NCBI GenBank assembly: GCA_965140395.1 | Contig: OZ223206.1 | Location: 744,001-808,000 of the forward strand | DNA length: 64,000 bases | From: Parvibaculum sp002684405 | GTDB lineage: Bacteria > Pseudomonadota > Alphaproteobacteria > Parvibaculales > Parvibaculaceae | Direction: 5' to 3' | Shown: positions 28,666-36,196 of the stretch, one piece after another | Numbering within the stretch: the first letter of the stretch is position 1 | How the letters are laid out: the number at the start of each line of letters is the position of its first letter | Notes under the pieces: generated by a model | Databases searched by the model: none | What the model was told of the DNA's origin: nothing | What the model saw: the letters and a program-made list of their open reading frames with translations, nothing else | Program-made: the position numbers and the translations under genes

Positions 28666-29194
28666 GCACGAGCGGCAGGCCCGCCATGACGGCCACGACG
28701 CCGTCGGCCTGTCCCGCAATGCGCTGATGCATCCGGCCCGCTTCATCGCGGAAACGCCTTGCCATTTCGTTGTCGGGCACGATGCCCCAGCCCACCTCAT
28801 TCGAAATGAAAACGATGCCAGCCTTGCAGACCGAGATAGCGTCCAGCAGATCATCCGTCGCCGTCTGCACATTCCGCCCAGCGCCCATGAGATTGGACAG
28901 CCATAGCGTCAGGCAGTCCACCAACACGGCATCGCTCCCACCAACCTCGTTGCGCAGAATGTCCGCGATGGACAAAGGCTCTTCGATCGTGCGCCAGCGC
29001 TCGCCGCGACGCGACCGATGATGCGCGATGCGCGCCGCCATCTCACCGTCATGCGCTTCCGCCGTGGCGAGGTAGACGTGACGAGCCGCACTCGCCGCGA
29101 CGAGACCTTCGCCATAAGCGCTTTTTCCCGATCGGGCGCCCCCCAGAACGAGAAGCGAAAACGGCCCATGTTTAGGCAGGTGGATTGCGGACAT
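28640..29194 (-). CDS. cobU: Adenosylcobinamide kinase / guanylyltransferase (CobU/CobP)
   Basis: A 184-residue bifunctional enzyme. The P-loop is LVLGGARSGKSAYGE (about residue 15), the HHRSRRGERW segment carries the guanylated histidine region, and VDCLTLWLSN and ISNEVGWGIVP are family motifs. It phosphorylates adenosylcobinamide and activates it with GTP. It starts three bases after the cobS stop and is last in the riboswitch-led cbtB operon. It overlaps cobQ tail to tail. Confidence 0.95.
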   Translation of the reverse strand: MSAIHLPKHGPFSLLVLGGARSGKSAYGEGLVAASAARHVYLATAEAHDGEMAARIAHHRSRRGERWRTIEEPLSIADILRNEVGGSDAVLVDCLTLWLSNLMGAGRNVQTATDDLLDAISVCKAGIVFISNEVGWGIVPDNEMARRFRDEAGRMHQRIAGQADGVVAVMAGLPLVLKAPLAQS

Positions 29195-29197
29195 CGC

Positions 29198-29959
29198 TTA
29201 CACTCCCATGAGGATCAGCAGAACCATGACGGCGAGCGCGCTGCTTTCCACCATCTCGACGCCTGCGCCCAGGCAATCGCCTGTCTGCCCGCCAAGACGG
29301 CATTTGAGAAAGAGCCACCAGGCCCCGCAGGCAAGCGGAGCAACCAGAAGCACCGGCGCGACGATTACGGGAAGCACAAGCAGGATTGCCATGACGAGTA
29401 TGGCGAGCTTGTCGATTTCCCAGCCGAACCGCTCGCCCATACCTGCTCCTTCCGCTCCTGGCGGCCTGAGAACGGGCAGTGTTGCCGACCAGAGAAGAGG
29501 GCCGAAACGGGCCCAGGCGAGAAGCGGCACAAGCAACCAGCCGCCCCCTTCCCGTGTCAGGAGCATGAGGAAGACGAGCTTCGTCATGAGCTGCATCGCC
29601 AATGCGATGGCGGCGAAGGAGCCGACATGCGGATCCTTCAGGACGGCATGGAAACGCGCCGGATCGCCATGCGCGGCACCCAGCGCATCTACAAGATCGC
29701 TCAACCCGTCGAGATGAAGCCCGCCTGTCACCCACACCCAGAAAAGAAGCGCCAGCACCGCGCCCGCCCACGGGTCGAGGCCAGCACCCAGCATGAGGAT
29801 GACCGCAAGCATGCCCCCAAGCACCAGGCCGACAAGCGGAAAATAGAGCGAGGAACGGGAAAGATCGGTGGACGAAAAGTGCTCCGTTCGCGGCATAGGT
29901 AGCCGCGTCAGGAACTGAAAGGCAAGGATGGCGCCACTGTAGTGCCTGTCCATCTTCAT
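29198..29959 (-). CDS. cobS: Adenosylcobinamide-GDP ribazoletransferase (cobalamin synthase, CobS/CobV)
   Basis: A 253-residue integral membrane enzyme. It shows the family motifs AFQFLTRLPMP, SLYFPLVGLVLGG, TGGLHLDGLSDLVDALG and KDPHVGSFA. It joins adenosylcobinamide-GDP to alpha-ribazole, the last assembly step. The ATG at 29959 overlaps the preceding phosphatase stop (ATGA). The next gene, cobU, supplies its GDP-activated substrate. Confidence 0.93.
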   Translation of the reverse strand: MKMDRHYSGAILAFQFLTRLPMPRTEHFSSTDLSRSSLYFPLVGLVLGGMLAVILMLGAGLDPWAGAVLALLFWVWVTGGLHLDGLSDLVDALGAAHGDPARFHAVLKDPHVGSFAAIALAMQLMTKLVFLMLLTREGGGWLLVPLLAWARFGPLLWSATLPVLRPPGAEGAGMGERFGWEIDKLAILVMAILLVLPVIVAPVLLVAPLACGAWWLFLKCRLGGQTGDCLGAGVEMVESSALAVMVLLILMGV

Positions 29960-30531
29960 CCGCTGAGCCCCGTCAGGCCAGCGCGCCATACTCCAAATGT
30001 TTCGTCTCGGAAGAACTCGAACTCAAGCATCGAGGCAGGCGGCAGGGCAATGTTCCAGGCCGCCGCGAGCGGGATGCCGACATAGAGTTCCAGCATGGCG
30101 CGCATGACGCCTGCGTGGGTGATGAGCAATGCGGAAGTAGCGCCGCCGAATAGGACGCCGCGTATCGCGCCATCGACCCGCGCCGTGAAATCGCTCCAGC
30201 GCTCTCCTTCCGGCGGCGGAAAGCGGTCCGGATCCTGCCAGAACAGGGAGAGAGCGGATTCGCTCTCTTTCCAGAGATCCTTACTGCTGCGTCCTTCCCA
30301 TCGGCCAAAATCGAGTTCGCTCAAGCCGGTTTCAAGCGCACAGTCTTGCGCAAAGAAACTGGCAAAATCGGCGCAGCGGCGAAGAGGCGATGACACAACA
30401 CGATCCCACCGGCGTCCGCTGCAGCGCTCGCGCATCGCCGCCCATCCGCGCTCCATCAAGGGCGGATCGGAGCGACCGCAAAAGCGCCCCTGCATCTCCG
30501 TTTCGCCATGCCGGAGCACGGAGAGCTTCAT
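29956..30531 (-). CDS. Histidine phosphatase, probable alpha-ribazole phosphatase (CobC type)
   Basis: A 191-residue phosphoglycerate-mutase-like enzyme with the catalytic LSVLRHGETEMQGRFCGRSD motif at the start, the GLSELDFGRWEG motif and the second histidine in LLITHAGVMRAML. Between cobT and cobS, with ATGA overlaps on both sides, it most likely removes the phosphate from alpha-ribazole phosphate or adenosylcobalamin phosphate. The name CobC is used for this enzyme in enterics and differs from the alphaproteobacterial cobC above. No symbol is given, to avoid confusion. Confidence 0.85.
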   Translation of the reverse strand: MKLSVLRHGETEMQGRFCGRSDPPLMERGWAAMRERCSGRRWDRVVSSPLRRCADFASFFAQDCALETGLSELDFGRWEGRSSKDLWKESESALSLFWQDPDRFPPPEGERWSDFTARVDGAIRGVLFGGATSALLITHAGVMRAMLELYVGIPLAAAWNIALPPASMLEFEFFRDETFGVWRAGLTGLSG

Positions 30532-31646
30532 GCCCCGTCCTCTTCCGAAGCCTTTTCCGAAACGCCCGCACTTTCGAAAGTCGCCATGCCCGCGTGAAGG
30601 GCGCACGCCAGACGCAACAGCGGGAGGGCGGCCGCCGCGCCGCTCCCCTCGCCCAATCGCATGCCGAGATCGAGAAACGGGGATGCGTTCATATCGTTCA
30701 ACAGAATCCGGTGCCCCGGTTCCGCGGATGCGTGAGCGAAGAGGAGCCAGTTCGCCACGCCGGGATTTACCCGGCAGGCTGTAAGCGCCGCAGCGGAACA
30801 GATGAACCCGTCGACCAATACGGGAATGCCGGCCTGTGCCGCGGTTACGAAGGCCCCGGTCAATGCCGCGATCTCGTGCCCGCCAACGCGCATCAAAATA
30901 TCGAGAGGATCACCGCCATCCGTCAGCCCGTGATGTTTCAGCGCGTCCGACAGCACCTGCGCCTTGTGGGCAACTCCATCCTCTGTCAAACCGGTCCCCG
31001 GGCCGCAGATTTCCGAGACAGAACGCCCCGTCAACACAGACGCAACCGCCGCGGCGGAACTGGTATTGCCGATCCCCATTTCGCCGAAGATCAGCAGATC
31101 TGCGCTCTCTTCCGCCGCGCGCCGAACCGCCCGCCGCCCGGCGGCAAGGTCATGTACCAATTCCTCATCGCTCATCGCTGGCTGGTTCCGGAAGTTGGCC
31201 GTGCCCCTCGCTTTCTTGTCGATAACAACCGCCTCCGGCAGCTCATCAGCTCGGGACCCCGCATCGACGACCGACAGCACGGCGCCCTGCTCGCGCGCCA
31301 GCACGGAAATCGCAGCACCACCCGACACGAAATTGAGGATCATCTGACCGGTCACTTCCGCGGGGAAGGCGGATACGCCTTCCTCGACGATGCCGTGATC
31401 GCCCGCAAACACGATAACATGAGGCGCACAGATTGCGGGGCATTCGCGCCCCTGCATGGCGGCAAGGGAAATCGCCGCTTCTTCCAGCCGCCCGAGCGAG
31501 CCGGGTGGCTTTGTCAGCTGAAGCTGCCGCGTCGCCGCGGCCTGCCGGGCCTTCAGGTCCGGCGACCGGGTGGGCGCGCTCAGCCAATCATTCATCGCCA
31601 TACCGTCACTCATCACGAAGCATGCCGCGCCAGAGAAGGGAACCAA
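30528..31646 (-). CDS. cobT: Nicotinate-nucleotide:dimethylbenzimidazole phosphoribosyltransferase (CobT/CobU)
   Basis: A 372-residue enzyme. Family signatures are TKPPGSLGRLEEAA near the start, VFAGDHGIVEEGVSAFP, GEMGIGNTSSAAAV and LVDGFICSAAAL, and the catalytic glutamate is in SAEPGHRILL. It makes alpha-ribazole phosphate, the lower ligand. The ATG at 31646 was chosen over ATGs at 31613 and nearby because GAGGGAGG stands five bases before it. It follows cbtB by 15 bases and overlaps the phosphatase start. Confidence 0.95.
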   Translation of the reverse strand: MVPFSGAACFVMSDGMAMNDWLSAPTRSPDLKARQAAATRQLQLTKPPGSLGRLEEAAISLAAMQGRECPAICAPHVIVFAGDHGIVEEGVSAFPAEVTGQMILNFVSGGAAISVLAREQGAVLSVVDAGSRADELPEAVVIDKKARGTANFRNQPAMSDEELVHDLAAGRRAVRRAAEESADLLIFGEMGIGNTSSAAAVASVLTGRSVSEICGPGTGLTEDGVAHKAQVLSDALKHHGLTDGGDPLDILMRVGGHEIAALTGAFVTAAQAGIPVLVDGFICSAAALTACRVNPGVANWLLFAHASAEPGHRILLNDMNASPFLDLGMRLGEGSGAAAALPLLRLACALHAGMATFESAGVSEKASEEDGA

Positions 31647-31661
31647 CCATGTCTGCCTCCC

Positions 31662-31868
31662 TCAATGAAAGGGAAAGCTGAGCGAGTGGCGGCCGTCATG
31701 CACAAACTCATGCACATACATGCCCTTGATGAGAGAGGTTGCCGCCTCTTCAACGCCCACGAAATAGATGGCCAGCATCAGCATGAGGCCAGCAAAAACA
31801 GCCCAAGGCAAAAGCTCGCGCACCGGAATGGGGACCGGGCGGGCGGAAACATAGGCGGTGTCGGGCAT
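31662..31868 (-). CDS. cbtB: CbtB family small membrane protein (cobalt transport-associated)
   Basis: A 68-residue protein with one membrane segment (LLPWAVFAGLMLMLAIYFVG) and a histidine-containing tail (MYVHEFVHDGRHSLSFPFH), which is the CbtB pattern. CbtB is normally paired with the larger permease CbtA; no cbtA is visible here and cobT follows directly. The ATG at 31868 has GGGAGA upstream and is downstream of a cobalamin riboswitch. A role in cobalt supply is predicted from riboswitch control and family. Confidence 0.85.
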   Translation of the reverse strand: MPDTAYVSARPVPIPVRELLPWAVFAGLMLMLAIYFVGVEEAATSLIKGMYVHEFVHDGRHSLSFPFH

Positions 31869-31879
31869 TCTCATTCTCC

Positions 31880-32045
31880 CTGGGATTACGCGTCCCGTTG
31901 AAGGAAAGTCAGGCAGAATGAACGAGGGTCTGGCTACGGAACAAAAGACATTCCGATTACAGTGGCGCGACCGCGCCGGAATTACACCGGCTTCCCCGCT
32001 CATCGACGGAAGGCAAAGCTATTCAGCGCCCGCAGTTAAGTCAAT
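31880..32045 (-). ncRNA. Cobalamin riboswitch upstream of cbtB-cobT operon
   Basis: The minus strand shows GGGGAAGCCGGTGTAATTCC, then GGTCGCGCCACTGTAATC and a shortened B12-box region GTAGCCAGACC, about 65 to 190 bases before the cbtB start. It is shorter than the other two in the window and lacks the long GAAGCCACTG arm. A GGGA/TCCC pair lies just before the cbtB ribosome site, suggesting control of translation initiation. Limits are approximate. Confidence 0.85.
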
Positions 32046-32060
32046 CCAACCTGTCAGGCG

Positions 32061-32093
32061 CTCGCGATCGCTGAAAATTTCATCGATCGCGAG
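32061..32093. promoter_or_regulatory. Perfect 10-bp inverted repeat near the riboswitch 5' end
   Basis: CTCGCGATCG at 32061-32070 pairs with CGATCGCGAG at 32084-32093 around a 13-base AT-rich spacer. It sits just upstream of the riboswitch on the minus strand, where the promoter should be, and is followed by TTTT on the plus strand. It could be an operator or a small hairpin terminator read rightwards. The sequence does not decide. Confidence 0.4.
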
Positions 32094-32099
32094 TTTTGA

Positions 32100-32990
32100 A
32101 TTGACGAAATTTGCGATCCGAGCCGGTGCCGAGTATCAGAACCAACATTCGAGTGGAACTCAGCAGCTACGGCCTGACACCCTGAATTGCCGGGATCATG
32201 CTTTCGTGCATGCGCACACAGACAGTCCACCAAAGAACAAACCTACCCGGCAGACAGCTCGCGAACAGGCCTCTTTACAGATTGAGGGATCAGGCGGCTA
32301 CATCCATGTCGAGTTTGCTGCCGACAATCTCCGCGTGTCCCTGGATCCACCCGATGACTGCCGCTCCACCTTGCCCAACCGGATGAATGTCGCGACACGG
32401 ATGTTTACTCAAACCGTGCAGCGTCTTGATGGCGAACAAACAGAGCAGATGGAAATTCCGACATTCGAGCTTCCATTCACCGACAAGAGACGCATCCAGT
32501 AGGCAATCAGCTCGCTTCGCTACCGAGTCTCGCGCACTTTCGATGCCCCTATATCCCCCCCCGTCAGGCCGAACGCATACTCAACCACTCCGAAGGAGCG
32601 CCGACTCTGGACAAAAGACGGCCGACTGACCCTGGCAGGTAAGCGACACTCGAACCGAAGCGGTTCCGGCTTCTCCGTGCGCCTCTTTTCGGCAAAGCAA
32701 ATCGCCCATCTGGAGAAGCAGCCATCTACAATAGAAGCTTGGCGAAGACAGGGTAGGTACGCTTCCAGCGCGGCAACTGATCAAACTGGAGTCGAGAAGT
32801 AGATCCGTGCAATTTCCCTCGAGCGATTCAGCACTAAATGTGAGAGATACACGGCGCAAGGAGCTGTCCCGTTGCCCTTTGGCGCATTTGGGAGGTTCAC
32901 GGGGTCCAGGTCAAGAAAACCCAAGCACAACCTGAGAAAACATTCACCTCGTGCCCAAGTGGACAGCCATGTTCGTCTATGTGGGGGCTA
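32100..32990. other. 890-bp stretch with no convincing gene (right end of cobalamin module)
   Basis: Neither strand shows a frame with a good start, ribosome site and recognisable protein. A minus-strand frame of about 80 codons ends at a TGA near 32294 and has reasonable codon use (it contains VGQGGAAVIGWIQGH). It lacks a clear start, so it may be a gene remnant. The stretch ends at the second att-like repeat. Confidence 0.5.
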
Positions 32991-33100
32991 TGGTGCCCAG
33001 GGGCGGCTTACCTGCCGCGCACAATCCATTGAAATTATTTAACTATCCCGCAGTCAAACGCCTCAGCACCATGTTTCTGGCCAACATTTTCGGTGCGCTT
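32991..33100 (-). repeat. att-like repeat, copy 2 (tRNA 3'-end-like core plus conserved arm)
   Basis: The core 32991-33007 (TGGTGCCCAGGGGCGGC) is identical to copy 3. The arm block AGCACCATG starts 74 bases from the core start, exactly as in copy 1, and TGCGCTT begins at offset 103 as in both other copies. It separates the cobalamin module from the efflux module. 33101-33234 holds no gene. Confidence 0.78.
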
Positions 33101-33234
33101 TGACGTTCAACCATCTTCACCCTTGTTCCGGCAAATGGCGGGAGCAGGCACGATGAGCTTCGGTGTTTCCCATTGGAGCCAACGCCGGTCAATCAATACG
33201 AGGCACAGAAAAATCCCACATACAAAATGGAGGA

Positions 33235-33938
33235 TCAGTTCGTCTCCGGAGGCGAAGAGGCCGGCCTTGCCGCCCAGATGGCGAACACCCAGAAAGCCAA
33301 CGCCCACAGGGATCCCGCCGCCCAGCCCGCGAGTACGTCGCTCGGCCAATGGACGCCCAGAAAGACGCAGCTCGTCCCGACGAGCAGCGTGAGCGACAGG
33401 CCGACCGTCAGAATGAAAATCCGCAGGCCTCGTTCCGGCTGCGCCGAGGCGAGGAGCGAACCGAGCGTCAGATAGGTAATGGCGGACAGCATGGCGTGCC
33501 CGCTGGGAAAGCTGAGCGTGTGCACCTCCACCAGATGCGGCACCAGGTCGGGCCGCGGGCGGGCGAAGGCGAGCTTCAGCCCTCGCTCCAGAAGAGCCCC
33601 GAGCGAGACGGACGATGCGGCGATCAGGGCCGTCCGATATCGAGCTGCAACGACGAGATATCCGGTCGCGATCACGGTAACCATTGTGAGGACCGTAAAG
33701 CTGCCCAGGCTGGTAATGTCCCTGAAGGCCTGTTGGAGCCACAAGGGTCCAATGGTTTCGTTCAGATGGCCCGGTACGCGAACCACAAGAGGAGTTCCTT
33801 GTCCCAGGTGATGTGCTCGCCTTCGAGAACATCCTCGCCGATCGCCATGAAGGTCCAAAGCAAGGCCGATGACAGGCCGACAAGCAGAAGAACCGCTGGC
33901 GTCTCCGTAGCGGCACGGCGCAGAGATCTGAGGTTCAC
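33235..33938 (-). pseudogene. PAP2-family membrane phosphatase, frameshifted
   Basis: A GTG at 33938, overlapping the sensor-kinase stop (GTGA) and preceded by GGAGGAGAG, opens a frame with a membrane segment (VLLLVGLSSALLW) that breaks near 33790. From there the other frame continues with PGHLNETIGP and the PAP2 motifs KLAFARPRPD, FPSGHAMLSA and VFLGVHWPSDVLAG (C1-C3 all present). The total of 704 bases is one short of 235 codons, so a single lost base explains it. Such enzymes dephosphorylate undecaprenyl or other lipid phosphates in the inner membrane. It is third in the RR-HK-PAP2 operon. It may be intact if the base loss is a sequencing error. Confidence 0.82.
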
Positions 33939-35335
33939 GGCTCTCCTCCAGTTGGCGGCATTCCGACAGGAAACGAAATCGAAATCGTCAGCCCCCGCTC
34001 ACCGCCTTCCGCTTCGATTTCGGCGGCATGAAGATCGGCGACGGCGAGAACCAATGAAAGCCCGAGACCGTTGCCCGGCGTCGTCCGGCTTCGTTCCAAC
34101 CGGTAGAAGCGCTGGAACACCTTGTTCCGTTCCGTCTCGGGGATGCCCGGCCCCTCATCGGACACCGACATCGTGACCCGGCCATCCGCCTTATGCAGGC
34201 CGATTTCGACAGGCGTTCCGGGCGGTGTGTGGCGGAACACGTTCTCGATGAGGTTGGAAAGCGCCTGGGAAATCAGCTCCCGATCTCCGCGCACGCTCAG
34301 GCCGGGGGCAATATCTGCCGTCAGCGTTCGCCCCTCATCTTCCAGCGACGCCCGATAGGCGTCCAGGACAGCATTGCATGTGGCGCTGAGGTCGAATTGT
34401 GCGAACCCTTCCCTTCTCGCACCGGCCTCGATCTGCGCGATGCGCAGCAAAGCCGAGAATGTAGCCAGAATCGCATCCGTCTGGTCGAGCGCATCGTCAA
34501 TGACCGCAGCGTGGTCCTCGGCGGTTTTCGCATTCAGGGATGCCGCCTCCAGCCGTTGCCGAAGCCGCGTCAAGGGCGTCCGCAAGTCATGCGCGATATC
34601 GCTCGAGACCTGGCGAAGGCTCGCCATCAGACCTTCCACACGTTCCAGCGTTGCATTCACGGAAACCGAAAGTTCATCCAGCTCATCCGCGCTGCCGCGT
34701 ACCGGCAGGCGCGTATCGAGCTTGCCGCCTTCGAACTCACGAAGTTTTTCATTGAACAGGTCGATACGATAAAGCGCGCGGCGGCCCACGAATATCCCGC
34801 CACTCGCGGCGACAAACAGCATGATGAGCGCGCTCCAGGTGAAGGCCCAGGCGATGGCTTCCTGAGTTTCCACAATATTGTAACGGTCGAAGCCAAGGAG
34901 AAGCAGGCTCCCGTCAGCAAGCTTTCCCGCATAGGCGGAAAGCACATGCTCGTCGCGGTCTTCACCCTTTATCGAGGGGATGTTTGCTTCCGGGTAGTCG
35001 TGCCAGCCGATCTCTGCACGTTCAAGGGACACAGATCCGAAGGACGCGCCGTCAGACGTTTTCACCAAGGCAAACACGGGAAAACCCGATCGCGGCGTGC
35101 TTTCTTCCGAGATCGCTCGCCTTACCGCCTCCATGCCGCCGCGCAGGAAACGGTTTTTCATTGCGGCAAATTCCTGCTCGATCGCGCCCCTGCGCTGCGA
35201 GATCAGGGCGTGCGTGGTTTCCCAATAGGTGACCGAGAAGACGACGACATAGGACAGTATGAAGATCGCGGTGAAAATCGCGGAAAGGCGAAAGGCCGTC
35301 GAGCGGAGGGCTCTACTCAGGCGTTCGAAGTGCAT
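33935..35335 (-). CDS. Sensor histidine kinase of a two-component system
   Basis: A 466-residue membrane kinase. TM1 is at about residues 14-36 and TM2 near 155-180, with a periplasmic sensor between, then HAMP. The H-box is DIAHDLRTPLTRLRQ, the N-box LSNLIENVFRHTPPG, G1 DEGPGIPE and G2 GNGLGLSLV. It overlaps the response regulator stop by 23 bases. It probably senses an envelope signal for the divergent efflux operon; that link is inferred from position. Confidence 0.92.
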   Translation of the reverse strand: MHFERLSRALRSTAFRLSAIFTAIFILSYVVVFSVTYWETTHALISQRRGAIEQEFAAMKNRFLRGGMEAVRRAISEESTPRSGFPVFALVKTSDGASFGSVSLERAEIGWHDYPEANIPSIKGEDRDEHVLSAYAGKLADGSLLLLGFDRYNIVETQEAIAWAFTWSALIMLFVAASGGIFVGRRALYRIDLFNEKLREFEGGKLDTRLPVRGSADELDELSVSVNATLERVEGLMASLRQVSSDIAHDLRTPLTRLRQRLEAASLNAKTAEDHAAVIDDALDQTDAILATFSALLRIAQIEAGARREGFAQFDLSATCNAVLDAYRASLEDEGRTLTADIAPGLSVRGDRELISQALSNLIENVFRHTPPGTPVEIGLHKADGRVTMSVSDEGPGIPETERNKVFQRFYRLERSRTTPGNGLGLSLVLAVADLHAAEIEAEGGERGLTISISFPVGMPPTGGEP

Positions 35336-35990
35336 AGCCTGCCCCGCGGATCGTGTGAATCAGTTCCCGGTCGAACCCCTTGTCGATCTTGCTCCGCAGA
35401 CGGCTGATATTCGTCTCGACGATATTGGTCTGCGGATCGAAATGAAAATCCCAGACATGTTCCAGCAGCATGGTGCGCGTTACGACCTGGTCGGCATGAC
35501 GCATCAGGAATTCCAGAAGCCGGAACTCCTGAGGTTGCAGCTCTATCGCCTTGCCGTCGCGCCTCGCCAGTCGTTTCAGGAGATCGAGTTCGAGATCGCC
35601 AATATTGAGAGTTGTCTCATGCGCCACCGGCGCGGGCCGGCGTGAGAGCGCATTGATACGAGCAAGCAATTCGCTGAAGGCAAAGGGTTTGACAAGATAG
35701 TCGTCGGCGCCGGCGTTCAGGCCTTCGACGCGATCATCGATCCCGCCCATCGTCGTCAGAAACAGGATGGGAAGCTTGATATCGGCGGCCCGCACAGCCT
35801 TGACCATGGCGAGCCCGTCCATGCCCGGCAGCATGCGATCGACGACGGCCACATCGTGAGCGGCCTCGGTCGCAAGGAACAGCCCGTCCCGACCGGTCTC
35901 CGCCAGATCCACGACATGGCCATGTTCCCTCAGACCGTTCGCGATATAGGCGGCCGTCTCCGCATCGTCTTCAACCAGCAGTATCTTCAT
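35313..35990 (-). CDS. OmpR-family response regulator
   Basis: 225 residues. The receiver domain starts MKILLVEDDAETA; the phosphorylated aspartate is in VAVVDRMLPGMDG and the lysine in YLVKPF. A winged helix DNA-binding domain follows, with ELQPQEFRLLEFLMRH and FDPQTNIVETNISRLRSKID. The ATG at 35990 begins the receiver domain exactly; longer starts add unrelated residues. It is first in an operon with the kinase and a PAP2 phosphatase, and is divergent from the RND efflux operon with a strong palindrome between. Confidence 0.93.
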   Translation of the reverse strand: MKILLVEDDAETAAYIANGLREHGHVVDLAETGRDGLFLATEAAHDVAVVDRMLPGMDGLAMVKAVRAADIKLPILFLTTMGGIDDRVEGLNAGADDYLVKPFAFSELLARINALSRRPAPVAHETTLNIGDLELDLLKRLARRDGKAIELQPQEFRLLEFLMRHADQVVTRTMLLEHVWDFHFDPQTNIVETNISRLRSKIDKGFDRELIHTIRGAGYALRTPE

Positions 35991-36094
35991 GCTGTCACTA
36001 TAATTCGTCGGCACGGGGGCTCTCCATAGGGAATTCCGGCGAAAATCCATCGCCATCGCATCCAAGACTGCGAGCATCGGCCTTCCGGCCGGCT

Positions 36095-36128
36095 GGGGCG
36101 AAATACACAAATCTGTATAGTTCGCCCC
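36095..36128. promoter_or_regulatory. 34-bp interrupted palindrome between regulator and efflux operons
   Basis: GGGGCGAA (36095-36102) and TTCGCCCC (36121-36128) are perfect complements, and inside them ATACA and TGTAT (36103-36119) pair as well. It lies in the 206-bp divergent intergenic region between the response regulator and the TolC-like gene. That is where an operator for a dimeric regulator such as the adjacent response regulator would be expected. The regulator is inference. Confidence 0.6.
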
Positions 36129-36196
36129 ATCCTGCGGCGAAGACCTGCCCATCATGATCCGCGCATCCTGTCCAACCACCCGGATGAGCGCCGCCC

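Noticed and set aside
32061..32093. Inverted repeat read as a tRNA or terminator of a gene to the left
   Set aside because: No gene on the plus strand ends just before it, and the stem does not fit a tRNA arm set. Kept only as a possible regulatory site.
31858..32502. Plus-strand open frame of 214 codons across the cbtB riboswitch
   Set aside because: It crosses the riboswitch in antisense, has no ribosome site and no family resemblance. cbtB is on the other strand with a strong site.
33107..33916. 269-codon minus-strand frame over the PAP2 gene
   Set aside because: It reads the PAP2 gene in a third frame, giving Arg/Ser-rich sequence. The PAP2 motifs are in the other two frames joined by one lost base.
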